This document shows positions 10,055 through 18,644 of a DNA stretch of 41,963 nt, piece after piece; the stretch's first letter is position 1, and every line of letters begins with the position of its first letter. The notes below the pieces were generated by a model. That model saw only the letters and a program-made list of their open reading frames with translations. It ran no database searches and had not been told where the DNA came from. Position numbers and translations under genes: made by a program. The stretch spans positions 1-41,963 of the forward strand of contig JAQWZU010000008.1 of NCBI GenBank assembly GCA_029253285.1, in the 5' to 3' direction. The stretch comes from Akkermansiaceae bacterium (GTDB lineage Bacteria > Verrucomicrobiota > Verrucomicrobiia > Verrucomicrobiales > Akkermansiaceae).

Positions 10055-11890
10055 ATGAGCGAACCGCAAACCCAATCATTCCAGGCCGAAGTCCGGCAGC
10101 TTCTCGATATTGTTATCCATTCCTTGTATACCGATAAGGAAATCTTTGTCCGTGAATTGATTTCAAATGCCTCGGACTCTCTCGAGAAGCTGAGATTAAA
10201 ACAGTTGACCGAGAACAGCGTTTTCGAGGCTGATCTTCCACTGGAAATCAGCATTACTACCGACGAGGAAGCTAAGACGATCACCTTTTCAGATCATGGG
10301 ATCGGAATGAATCGTCAGGAACTTTCGGATAATCTCGGCACGATTGCCCGTTCCGGCTCAAAGGAGTTTTTGGAGGCGCTTAAAGAAAAAGGCGATGCCA
10401 ACGCTTCGGTGATCGGTCAGTTTGGAGTGGGATTCTACTCGGCCTTTATGGCTGCCGACAAGGTGGAGGTTTTCACTCACTCCTGGGATGAGGAAACGGA
10501 ACATTTGAAGTGGGAGAGTGATGGGCAGAGTGGTTACACCGTGTCTGATGCCGAAGGCGAAAAGCGTGGATGCCGGATTGTAGTGCATCTTAAAGAAGAT
10601 TGCGCGGATTTTGCCAAGGAGGCGACGATCAAGGGAATCATCGAACGCTACTCACGTTTCGTTTCATTTCCGCTTAATCTCAACGGAGAGCTCGTCAATA
10701 CTGTCGAAGCAATTTGGTTGAAGAATAAGAAGGAAATCAGCGACGAGGAGTATAAAGAGTTTTACCAATACTGCGCGCACGCTGTTGATGAGCCGCGTCA
10801 CACGCTTCACTTTAGTGCCGATGCGCCGATTGATATCAACGCATTGCTCTACTCTCCGGCTGAAAATACCGAGCGATTTGGTTTCGGGCAGATGAAGTCC
10901 GGAGTCTCGCTCTATTGCCGCAAGGTTCTTATCGATGCCGAGCCCCAGGGCCTTCTTCCCGAGTGGTTGCGTTTCCTTCGTGGTGTAGTGGATAGCGAAG
11001 ATCTTCCGCTGAACATTTCCCGTGAATCGATGCAGGACAGTGCCTTGATTCAGAAACTCAACCGTCTTTTGACGAAGCGCTTCATCAAGCATCTGACCAC
11101 CGAGGCGAAAAAGGACCCGAAGAAGCACGAAGAATTCTTCGAGGTCTTCGGGCGCTTCCTCAAAGAAGGAATCGCGACCTCCTTTGATCACCATGAGTCT
11201 CTCGCCGGGTTGCTCCGCTTCGAAACGAGCATGACGGAAGCTGGGGAGAAAACTTCACTTGAAGATTATCTCACTCGTGCCAAAGAAGAGCAGGATTCGA
11301 TCTACTACCTTGTTGGTCTGGATCGTGCGGCCATGGAGAGCGGAGCCTATCTTGAAGCTTTCCAGAAACGCGGAATCGAAGTCATTTTCTTCACCGATGG
11401 AATTGATGATTACATCATGGAGACCCTCCGTGAATATAAAGGGAAGGCTCTTGTCAGTGCTGATCGGGCGGAGATTGAAATGGACGATCTTCCGGAAGAG
11501 GAATCAAAGCTTAACGAAGAAGAAAGCAAGGAACTCGTCGATTGGTTGGGTGAGACTCTTAAGGATAAGGTTGAAAGTGTGGAGATCGGAAAGCGTCTGG
11601 TGTCGCACCCGGTCGTGGCTCTTACCCCCAAGGATGCTCCAAGTGGCCAAATGCGTGCCATGATGGAATCAATGGGCCAAAATGCTCCCGAGTTGAAGGC
11701 GCGTCTTGAGTTTAACCCTGGTCACGAATTGGTTGAAAAGCTCAACGAGCTGCGTTCTTCCAATGCCACGGTGGCTGAGATGGTCGCCCATCAATTGGCT
11801 GACAATGCTCTGCTCGCAGCCGGAATGGTCAAGAATCCCGCCAGTGTGGTAGCGGGTATGAACGACCTGATGGGCTCCTTGATGAAGTAA
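10055..11890 (+). CDS. htpG: Molecular chaperone HtpG (Hsp90)
   Basis: Bacterial Hsp90, an ATP-dependent cytosolic chaperone. The GHKL ATPase domain has Glu34 and Asn38 (RELISNASD), Asp80 with DHGIGM, and GQFGVGFYSAF at 121-131. The middle domain includes the NISRES catalytic-loop segment, and the C-terminal dimerisation domain is complete. I chose the ATG at 10055 (MSEPQTQ) because an upstream in-frame start at 10004 lies inside the promoter. This gives 611 residues, normal for HtpG. It is a single-gene unit, with a promoter before it and a terminator after it. Confidence 0.96.
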   Translation: MSEPQTQSFQAEVRQLLDIVIHSLYTDKEIFVRELISNASDSLEKLRLKQLTENSVFEADLPLEISITTDEEAKTITFSDHGIGMNRQELSDNLGTIARSGSKEFLEALKEKGDANASVIGQFGVGFYSAFMAADKVEVFTHSWDEETEHLKWESDGQSGYTVSDAEGEKRGCRIVVHLKEDCADFAKEATIKGIIERYSRFVSFPLNLNGELVNTVEAIWLKNKKEISDEEYKEFYQYCAHAVDEPRHTLHFSADAPIDINALLYSPAENTERFGFGQMKSGVSLYCRKVLIDAEPQGLLPEWLRFLRGVVDSEDLPLNISRESMQDSALIQKLNRLLTKRFIKHLTTEAKKDPKKHEEFFEVFGRFLKEGIATSFDHHESLAGLLRFETSMTEAGEKTSLEDYLTRAKEEQDSIYYLVGLDRAAMESGAYLEAFQKRGIEVIFFTDGIDDYIMETLREYKGKALVSADRAEIEMDDLPEEESKLNEEESKELVDWLGETLKDKVESVEIGKRLVSHPVVALTPKDAPSGQMRAMMESMGQNAPELKARLEFNPGHELVEKLNELRSSNATVAEMVAHQLADNALLAAGMVKNPASVVAGMNDLMGSLMK

Positions 11891-11909
11891 GAAGTGAACT
11901 TAGTAAAAG

Positions 11910-11939
11910 GCCGACGGGGATGACTCCGTCGGCTTTTTT
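11910..11939 (+). terminator. Rho-independent terminator of htpG
   Basis: An 8-base perfect stem (GCCGACGG at 11910-11917 with CCGTCGGC at 11926-11933) is followed directly by six T. It lies 20 bases after the htpG stop. Confidence 0.9.
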
Positions 11940-12242
11940 GTGAATGGATGGAATGTGTAAGGTCTTTGGCTTGCCAGTGCCTCGAGCTTGTCTTTGCCAA
12001 AGGTATGCTTATTGAGGAGTTCTTTCGATCCGGCGCTACCGGAAAACTTTATCAAACGAAGAGTCAACGATAGGATTGAATCCATAATGTTGAGAGGGGG
12101 ATCTTCGCGGATCTCTTCCATAGGAAATATGGACTGGTTCTGGGAGCATGTGATGAGTCGTCTTTTCTCGCAATTCCTATCCTGAGAGCTTTTTTGTCGA
12201 TCCCTTGTGCTGGTTTTCTTAAAAGCAGTGTCAGACATTATC
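11940..12242. other. Intergenic region without recognised gene
   Basis: About 300 bases between the htpG terminator and the first sulfatase. Open frames exist on both strands (65 codons plus, up to 146 codons minus), but none resembles a protein I know. The minus-strand frame runs through the htpG terminator and the start of the sulfatase gene. No clear promoter was identified. Confidence 0.5.
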
Positions 12243-13760
12243 GTGAAACAAAGCAAAGGGATTAGAGAGGTTGGCAGGGTCGTGTTATTGGTGGGCTTTT
12301 GTCTCTCCCGATTAATGGCCGAGAGCAGAAAGCCCAACATTATCTGGATTATGGCGGAGGATATGGGGACGGATCTGGAGTGCTATGGCACCGCTGGTGT
12401 AAAGACACCAAATCTCAACAAAATGGCCAGAGAGGGCGTGCTTTATGAAAGAGCCTATTGCCCGAACCCCATATGCTCGCCTAACCGTTCATCGATGATG
12501 GTGGGTGTTCATCAAACTGTGATTGATGCTCACCATCACCGGAGTAACCGGGGCGTTCCTTTAAAAGCTCCCTACAAGCCCATCACATCGTGGCTCCGCG
12601 ATGCCGGATACAATTGCTTACTCGGTCATGACGAGGTGATGCGGAAAGGGAAGAAGACAGACTGCAATTTCGAACACAAAGCGGTTGGGACTTGGGATGG
12701 GAAAAAGAAATTTGGGCTTTTTGATAAGATTGGAAGCTTCACGGCGACAGACCAACCATTCTTTAACCAAATTCAACTTGTTGTTACTCATCGCGGCGAT
12801 TGGTGGAATGGTGTCAGGAAAGCATCGAAGCATCCGGTGTCTTTAGATGAGATCGAGCTTCCGCCGTCCTTCGCAGATACCCCTGAGATTCGTTATGATT
12901 GGGCCTGCTATCTGGATCAGGTGGAATACATGGATAACGAGGTCGGAATGTTGATGGAGAGTCTCAAGGAGCAGAAGCTCGACCAAAACACCGTTGTGAT
13001 TTTTATCGCTGATAACGGTCGCTGTAATCTACGGGGTAAGGGATACCTTCATCAACCGGGTATTCACATTCCTATGATTATTTGGGCTCCGGGAATGGTG
13101 AAAGCGGGAACGGTTGTCGAAGAGTTGGTCACTACGACGGATATCTCGGCGACCGTATTGAGTTTGGCTGGCGCAAAGATCCCCGACTACATAACGGCCA
13201 GGCCACTCATTGGGATAGGGAAATCGGAGTATCGCCAGTATGTGCGCTCGGCCCGGGATATTTGGGACGAGATCGATGAATGCTCTCGTAGCATCACGAC
13301 GGCGGAGTTTAAGTATATTCGGAACCATATGCCTGAAGTTCCCTGGGCGACCGACCAGGCGTATTTGGAAATTAACCGTCCGGCCTTGCACGTCATGCGG
13401 AGATTGAAGCAGGAGGGGAGGCTGAGCGCGCGGGAATTGACCTTCTTTGCTGATCAAAAGCCGATCGAGGAGCTGTATGATTTAGCGAAGGATCCCGAAG
13501 AATTGAATAATCTGGCTAAAAATTCCGAATATGCTCCTGTGCTGAGAACGATGCGCGCTTATGAAGCCCAGTGGCAGATGGCGAATCACGACTTGGGCTT
13601 GGCTGACCTCGGGAGACGTAAACCAGAAAAGTGGCTTGCGGCTGAGCGTGCGCGTGCTGGAATCAAGAAGAACGAACCGGAACTCTGGAAGCGCCTCGAA
13701 GCTGGCGAATTGATGGAGACCCAGACCTGGATGAAGAAATACAAATCACTCAAAAAATGA
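12243..13760 (+). CDS. Secreted sulfatase 1
   Basis: Type I sulfatase (alkaline phosphatase superfamily) that would hydrolyse sulfate esters or N-sulfate from polysaccharides in the periplasm or outside the cell. The sulfatase signature is CSPNR (Cys78 from the GTG start), whose cysteine would need conversion to formylglycine; the usual fourth residue Ser/Thr/Ala is Asn here. The first metal site reads AEDMG instead of the commoner ADDxG, and DNGR near residue 260 supplies the second metal site. The segment with three histidines (AHHHRSNR) resembles N-sulfoglucosamine sulfohydrolase-like enzymes, but substrate assignment is uncertain. I chose the GTG at 12243 because it gives a clean signal peptide ending LMA-ES; an ATG at 12207 is also possible. 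The stop overlaps the next sulfatase start by four bases (ATGA). Confidence 0.85.
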   Translation: MKQSKGIREVGRVVLLVGFCLSRLMAESRKPNIIWIMAEDMGTDLECYGTAGVKTPNLNKMAREGVLYERAYCPNPICSPNRSSMMVGVHQTVIDAHHHRSNRGVPLKAPYKPITSWLRDAGYNCLLGHDEVMRKGKKTDCNFEHKAVGTWDGKKKFGLFDKIGSFTATDQPFFNQIQLVVTHRGDWWNGVRKASKHPVSLDEIELPPSFADTPEIRYDWACYLDQVEYMDNEVGMLMESLKEQKLDQNTVVIFIADNGRCNLRGKGYLHQPGIHIPMIIWAPGMVKAGTVVEELVTTTDISATVLSLAGAKIPDYITARPLIGIGKSEYRQYVRSARDIWDEIDECSRSITTAEFKYIRNHMPEVPWATDQAYLEINRPALHVMRRLKQEGRLSARELTFFADQKPIEELYDLAKDPEELNNLAKNSEYAPVLRTMRAYEAQWQMANHDLGLADLGRRKPEKWLAAERARAGIKKNEPELWKRLEAGELMETQTWMKKYKSLKK

Positions 13761-15322
13761 AAAAGAACCTAATCAGCTTAACCGCCTTGGTATTGCTCGC
13801 GCAAACCAGCGCCTTCGCAGAAAAACGTAAACCCAATATCGTCGTCATCATGGCCGATGATCTCGGCTATGGAGACGTGTCGTGTTACGGCGCGACCGAA
13901 CTTAAAACGCCTCATATCGACAAGCTGGCTTCTCAGGGTGTGAAGTTCACCAGTGGCTACTGCTCGGCGTCAACCTGCACTCCGACCCGATACTCGATGC
14001 TGACGGGGAATTACGCTTTTCGAGGGAAACGTACCGGGATTGCTCCCCCGAATGCTCCGGCGATTATCAAGCCGGGAGTCGAGACGATTGCTTCAATTCT
14101 TCGGCGTGGTGGATACGCAACTGCGGTGGTTGGGAAATGGCACCTTGGATTGGGTGCGGAGGGAGAGAATGGTAAGGATGGCGGACCTGATTGGAATGGC
14201 GAATTAAAGCCGGGACCTTTGGAGATTGGATTCGATAGCTGTTTCTTGCTTCCCACGACCAACGACCGTGTTCCGCAGGTGTACGTCAAAGATCACCACG
14301 TGCTCAATCTTGACCCCAAAGATCCTCTTTGGGTGGGTAGAAAGAAGCCCGAAGGCGAGCATCCCACCGGAGTGTCTCATCGCGACACCTTGAAAATGGA
14401 CTGGTCCCACGGCCACAATCAGACGATTCATAATGGGATCAGCCGGATTGGGTTTTACACCGGAGGGCACGCCGCCCGATTCCGTGATGAAGACCTCGCC
14501 GACAAGTGGGTCGAGCAATCGAACCTCTTTATGGAAGAGAATAAGGATAAGCCCTTCTTCCTTTTCTTCTCGGGACACGATATTCATGTGCCACGAATTC
14601 CTCACGAGAGATTTCAAGGGAAAAGCAAGTTGGGTTACCGTGGGGATTCTATTATTCAGATGGATTGGTGCGTGGGGGAAGTAATGAAAACTCTTGATCG
14701 CCTGAAGCTGGCTGAAAATACCCTCGTGATTTTCTGTTCCGACAACGGTCCTGTCATGGACGATGGTTACAAAGATGATGCTCTGGAGAAACTTGGGGCG
14801 CATCGTGCGGCCGGTCCCTATACCGGAGGGAAATACAGTGTGTATGAAGGAGGAACCCGCACGCCCTTCATCACTCGCTGGACGGGTAGGATTCAGCCCG
14901 CAATCAGTAGCGAGATGGTCTGCACCATCGATATGGCCTCCAGCTTTGCTAGACTTGCCGGACAGACTATTCCTGATGATCAATGTGTCGATAGTCAGAA
15001 TATTCTCGGAGCTCTTCTCGGAGAAAAGGGAGCCAAGGGGCGCGATCATTTGGTTCAACAGGATAATGGCGCTCGTGGAACTTTCGGACTGCGCGTGGTC
15101 TCGGACAAGGGGGATTGGAAATTACACCGTCACGATAAGAAGTCGTCACGGAACACTGTGGTGGAAAAGAAACTCGCGAATTACAAAGTCCCGCAATTTC
15201 AGTTGTTCGATTTGAGTGAAGATCCGGCTGAGAAGAAAAATGTCATGAAGGGGAATCCTGAGATTGGCGCTGAGTTGAAAGCCAAGCTACAGAGCATCAT
15301 TGATGCAGGACGCTCCCGCTAG
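13757..15322 (+). CDS. Secreted sulfatase 2 (arylsulfatase A-like)
   Basis: Type I sulfatase with a signal peptide of about 21 residues (cleavage after AFA). It has a canonical metal site (MADDLGYGD), formylglycine motif CTPTR with Cys74 followed by YSMLTG, a VVGKWHLGLG segment with catalytic Lys and His, SGHDIHVPR, and CSDNGP carrying the Asp-Asn metal ligands. At 521 residues it is full length. It starts within the stop of the preceding sulfatase, so the pair is translationally coupled. Substrate unknown; arylsulfatase A-type members in this phylum act on algal or host sulfated glycans. No sulfatase-maturating enzyme is encoded in the window. Confidence 0.92.
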   Translation: MKKNLISLTALVLLAQTSAFAEKRKPNIVVIMADDLGYGDVSCYGATELKTPHIDKLASQGVKFTSGYCSASTCTPTRYSMLTGNYAFRGKRTGIAPPNAPAIIKPGVETIASILRRGGYATAVVGKWHLGLGAEGENGKDGGPDWNGELKPGPLEIGFDSCFLLPTTNDRVPQVYVKDHHVLNLDPKDPLWVGRKKPEGEHPTGVSHRDTLKMDWSHGHNQTIHNGISRIGFYTGGHAARFRDEDLADKWVEQSNLFMEENKDKPFFLFFSGHDIHVPRIPHERFQGKSKLGYRGDSIIQMDWCVGEVMKTLDRLKLAENTLVIFCSDNGPVMDDGYKDDALEKLGAHRAAGPYTGGKYSVYEGGTRTPFITRWTGRIQPAISSEMVCTIDMASSFARLAGQTIPDDQCVDSQNILGALLGEKGAKGRDHLVQQDNGARGTFGLRVVSDKGDWKLHRHDKKSSRNTVVEKKLANYKVPQFQLFDLSEDPAEKKNVMKGNPEIGAELKAKLQSIIDAGRSR

Positions 15323-15327
15323 TTTTC

Positions 15328-16698
15328 ATGAAAATCCTCACAACCATATCCTTTGTCGTCTGCGGGGGTATTTTGTTTGCAAAGAATCCTAAAAACATTG
15401 TCCTGATTATGGCCGATGATATTGGGATTGAGTGTTTCGGTTCCTATGGAGGGACTTCTTACAAAACTCCCAACATCGACCGGTTGGCTTCGACGGGTTT
15501 GCGATTTACCCATGCGTATTCCCAGCCCTTGTGCACTCCGACTCGTTTGGAGATTATGACGGGGCGGGAAAATCATCGTAATTGGATGTATTTTGGTATC
15601 ATGCCGCCGAAGGAGAAGACCTTTGGGCACATGATGCAGGGTTTTGGTTACAAGACCTGCATGGCGGGGAAGTGGCAGTTGCAGTCGTATGATCCGCCTG
15701 ATTTTCCAAATGCCGATGAACGTCGGGGCAAGGGGATGCATCCAAAAGACGCGGGCTTTGATTCCTATGCGCTCTTCCATTCTCTCCATACCGAGGACAA
15801 GGGCTCGCGCTATGCTGATCCGACCTACCTGTCGGATGGGGAGTTGCACAAGGAGTTGAAGGGGCAGTATGGCGAAGATCTCTCAGTGGACTTTTTGTTG
15901 AAGTTCATGGGGAAGAACAGGGATAAGAAGATGTTTCTCTACTATCCAATGGCCTTGCCTCATTGGCCGATGAATCCAACGCCGAGTTCCGAGGCGTGGA
16001 AAGATTCTTCCCGCCGGCTGGAAGCTGATGAAAAGTATTTTCCGGATATGGTGGAATACATGGACACCATCGTGGGTCGCTTGGTGGATGGAGTCGAGAA
16101 GCTGGGGCTCCGAGACGACACCTTGATTCTTTTCTATTCAGATAACGGAACAGATCAACGAATCCATTCCCGGTTTATGGGAAAGAAGGTGCAGGGTGGA
16201 AAGAACCGCACTAGCCAAACCGGGATTCGTGTTCCTTTGATTGCGAATTGGCCGAATGGGATCGAATCGGGATTGAATTCTGATCTTGTGGAATCGTCGG
16301 ACTTTCTTCCGACGCTGGCAGCTCTGGCGGGGAAGAAAGTTCCTTCAGATTGGCAGATTGATGGGATGAGTTTTGAGCCTCAGTTATTTGGTGACAAGGG
16401 ACCTGTGCGAGACTGGGCTTTCTTCTGGTATGATCCTCGTCCGGGCTGGGATAAGGAAAAATTTTCCCGATCCATCTTTGCGCTGGATCATGACTACAAG
16501 CTTTTCTCAGATGGGCGGATGTATGAGATTTCAGGTGTAGATTTAAAGGAAGAACAATTGGATCTCTCCAAACTGACACCAGAGGCCGAAGTGGCTCGTA
16601 GAAAACTCAAAGGTGCGATTGCGAAAATGATGAAAGGTCCGATTTCGGCTGCTGCCCAAATTGAGTTCGATAGTTATGGCCGCCCGGTGAAAAAGTGA
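15328..16698 (+). CDS. Secreted sulfatase 3
   Basis: Type I sulfatase of 456 residues with a short signal peptide (to about residue 18, ending LFA). Metal site MADDIG, formylglycine motif CTPTR (Cys69), AGKWQL (Gln where His is commoner), and YSDNGTD as the second metal site. It is the third gene of the tandem cluster, starting 5 bases after sulfatase 2. The GKWQL variant differs from the GKWHLG of many arylsulfatases and may mark a different subfamily. It converges on sulfatase 4 across a 62-base gap without an obvious terminator. Confidence 0.9.
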   Translation: MKILTTISFVVCGGILFAKNPKNIVLIMADDIGIECFGSYGGTSYKTPNIDRLASTGLRFTHAYSQPLCTPTRLEIMTGRENHRNWMYFGIMPPKEKTFGHMMQGFGYKTCMAGKWQLQSYDPPDFPNADERRGKGMHPKDAGFDSYALFHSLHTEDKGSRYADPTYLSDGELHKELKGQYGEDLSVDFLLKFMGKNRDKKMFLYYPMALPHWPMNPTPSSEAWKDSSRRLEADEKYFPDMVEYMDTIVGRLVDGVEKLGLRDDTLILFYSDNGTDQRIHSRFMGKKVQGGKNRTSQTGIRVPLIANWPNGIESGLNSDLVESSDFLPTLAALAGKKVPSDWQIDGMSFEPQLFGDKGPVRDWAFFWYDPRPGWDKEKFSRSIFALDHDYKLFSDGRMYEISGVDLKEEQLDLSKLTPEAEVARRKLKGAIAKMMKGPISAAAQIEFDSYGRPVKK

Positions 16699-16760
16699 GG
16701 AAGGACTAAAATAGAGCAGTGCTCAGATAGTGAAATCCATCTCATCGCAAGAAAATAGGA

Positions 16761-18212
16761 TCAGAGTCGAGGTTGATTGAAAGGAGAGCTTGGGACTTTT
16801 CCGGAGGCCTTGCTTTGGAATTGTTTGCGGAGTTTTGAGATGATCGCTTTGGCCTCTGCGTCGGGATTGATGGCGAGATTATTGAATTCCATTGGGTCTG
16901 CGGCATGATCGTAGAGTTCGACTCCTTCCTTGCCTTCATTCCATTCGCTGTAGCGCCACCGTTCGGTTTTGATGCTTCGGCCCATGACGGGAGTCTTAAG
17001 GCGTTTGTCGGCGGGACGGAGGATTTGCGTAATGGCTGAGCTATCCCATCTGGCGATGGGATTAGTCAGAAGGGGTGTGAGGCTTTGTCCGGCCAGTTCC
17101 TGGGCCTTGGGTTGAGGGAGTTTAGCGAGGTCGACGAGGGTCGGGTAGATGTCTACGAATTCGACAACGCGTGGAGAGGCCAGGCCGTTGCCTTTGGCTC
17201 CGGGGGAGCGGATGATGAGAGGGGTTCTGGCTCCTTGCTCGAAGAGGGTGCGTTTTTGCCAGATGCCATTATGTTCGCCCAGATGGTATCCGTGGTCACT
17301 CCAAAAAACAACGATAGTGTTGCCGGCGAGTCCATTTTTTTCGAGAGCATCGAGCATGCGTCCGACTTGAGTGTCAATGAATGAGACACAAGCATAATAG
17401 GCTTGGAGGGCTTTGCGACAGGTGAGTTTGTCGAGGTTGTAATGCGGGACTGGATTATTGTGAGCGAAGGCCGCGGTGGGAATGTCATCGCGATCATCTT
17501 TTGGTGCGTAGGGAAGACGGATCGTGTCGAGCGGGTAGAGCTCGAAGTATTTCTTCGGCGCGACGAAGGGCGTGTGGGGCCGGAAGAAGCCGGCTGCGAC
17601 GAAGAAAGGTTCATCCCGTTTTTCAATCATGAGTTTGATCGCTTCGGTGGCGATCATGCCGTCGGTTTGTTCTTCGTCATTACCATCGGCGGCGAGCCAG
17701 CTAAGGGCACCGCTGATCTTGCGGTGCGGTTCGGCATTGAAGACGAGGTGTTCGTCGGTTTTGTCGCGGCCGATGGGATTGATGACGCGTTGCCATGACG
17801 GTTTGTCATCAAAGCCATCGGTGCCGATGCTGGCGGGGACGTTGTAGTGGTAGATTTTACCCACACGGGACACGTCATAGCCATTTTGAATAAAATGCTG
17901 GGAGAGGGTGATGGCATCGGGGACGGCAGTGCGAAAATGTTCGTCGAGGTCGTAGACTTTGATTTGGTCGGGCCGGAGCCCGGTCATGATGGAGGCCCGG
18001 CTGGGGTTGCAGAGTGGGAGTTGATTGTAGGCCCGGTCAAAGCGGACGCCCTGGGCGGCGAGGCGGTCGATGTGGGGTGTTTTGACGACAAGATTTCCGT
18101 AACAACCCAGAGACGCAGCGAGATCATCGACGGCGATGAAGAGGACGTTGGGTTGTTTGGCTGCCGAAGTGAGAGTGCAGGCGAGAAAGAGAAGGCGAGT
18201 GATCATGTGCAT
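16761..18212 (-). CDS. Iduronate-2-sulfatase-like sulfatase
   Basis: Type I sulfatase of 483 residues with a short N-terminal signal (to about residue 18). The metal site is [13 protein letters not shown], the formylglycine motif is CNPSR with Cys68, and then [10 protein letters not shown] and RVGKIYH follow. These features, with the [16 protein letters not shown] segment and [11 protein letters not shown] near the second metal site, are typical of the iduronate-2-sulfatase branch. It probably removes 2-O-sulfate from uronic acid or related sugars, though the true glycan is unknown. It lies 17 bases downstream of a truncated cytochrome fragment on the same strand and faces the three-sulfatase operon. 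Confidence 0.92.
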   Translation of the reverse strand: MHMITRLLFLACTLTSAAKQPNVLFIAVDDLAASLGCYGNLVVKTPHIDRLAAQGVRFDRAYNQLPLCNPSRASIMTGLRPDQIKVYDLDEHFRTAVPDAITLSQHFIQNGYDVSRVGKIYHYNVPASIGTDGFDDKPSWQRVINPIGRDKTDEHLVFNAEPHRKISGALSWLAADGNDEEQTDGMIATEAIKLMIEKRDEPFFVAAGFFRPHTPFVAPKKYFELYPLDTIRLPYAPKDDRDDIPTAAFAHNNPVPHYNLDKLTCRKALQAYYACVSFIDTQVGRMLDALEKNGLAGNTIVVFWSDHGYHLGEHNGIWQKRTLFEQGARTPLIIRSPGAKGNGLASPRVVEFVDIYPTLVDLAKLPQPKAQELAGQSLTPLLTNPIARWDSSAITQILRPADKRLKTPVMGRSIKTERWRYSEWNEGKEGVELYDHAADPMEFNNLAINPDAEAKAIISKLRKQFQSKASGKVPSSPFNQPRL

Positions 18213-18229
18213 GTGAAAGTTTGTGATAG

Positions 18230-18487
18230 TTAGGCAAGGGTGTTTCGGATGACGCCCCCGTGGACGTCGGTCAAGGCTTCTCCCTTTTTGGTATCCCTGC
18301 CTTTGACGATCATTTCTTCGTCGAAATCCAATACCTCAGAGAGATCGCTCTTGCTGAGGTTTGGGTTGTGGCAGGAGAGGGACTTTTGCTCCCGGACCAG
18401 GACGAGATCTTTGGCGAAATTAACTGCAGCACCGGCAGGAAGGGTGGCGATGGCTGCCATGATTATTGACCGGACGAGAGGGCTCAT
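18230..18487 (-). pseudogene. Remnant of PSCyt1-type cytochrome
   Basis: An 85-codon frame with an N-terminal signal-like stretch, then FAKD, REQKSLSCHNPN and KGEAL-like segments. This matches the beginning of the large cytochrome c-like proteins of Planctomycetes and Verrucomicrobia (PSCyt1/DUF1549/DUF1553), which normally have about 700-1100 residues and are often next to sulfatases. Two things indicate decay: the heme motif CxxCH reads SLSCH, with the first cysteine replaced by serine (codon TCC), and the rest of the protein is missing. The frame ends 17 bases before sulfatase 4. An alternative is a genuine small protein, but the lost heme ligand argues against a cytochrome function. Confidence 0.55.
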
Positions 18488-18644
18488 GAGGAGAACTTAT
18501 AAGGTGAGGATTATTCAGTGGACAGTGGGAGAACCAAGCTGGAAATCATATTCATTCGTGGATTACAGGAGCTGACCGGGAGCGTTGAAAGCACCGTATC
18601 GATTTCGGGATTGAGCTTTGGGGGCGGGAGCGTTACGGGGGGGC

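Noticed and set aside
11900-12340. 146-codon minus-strand frame after htpG
   Set aside because: It reads through the htpG terminator and into the sulfatase gene, has an unlikely composition and no recognisable motif.
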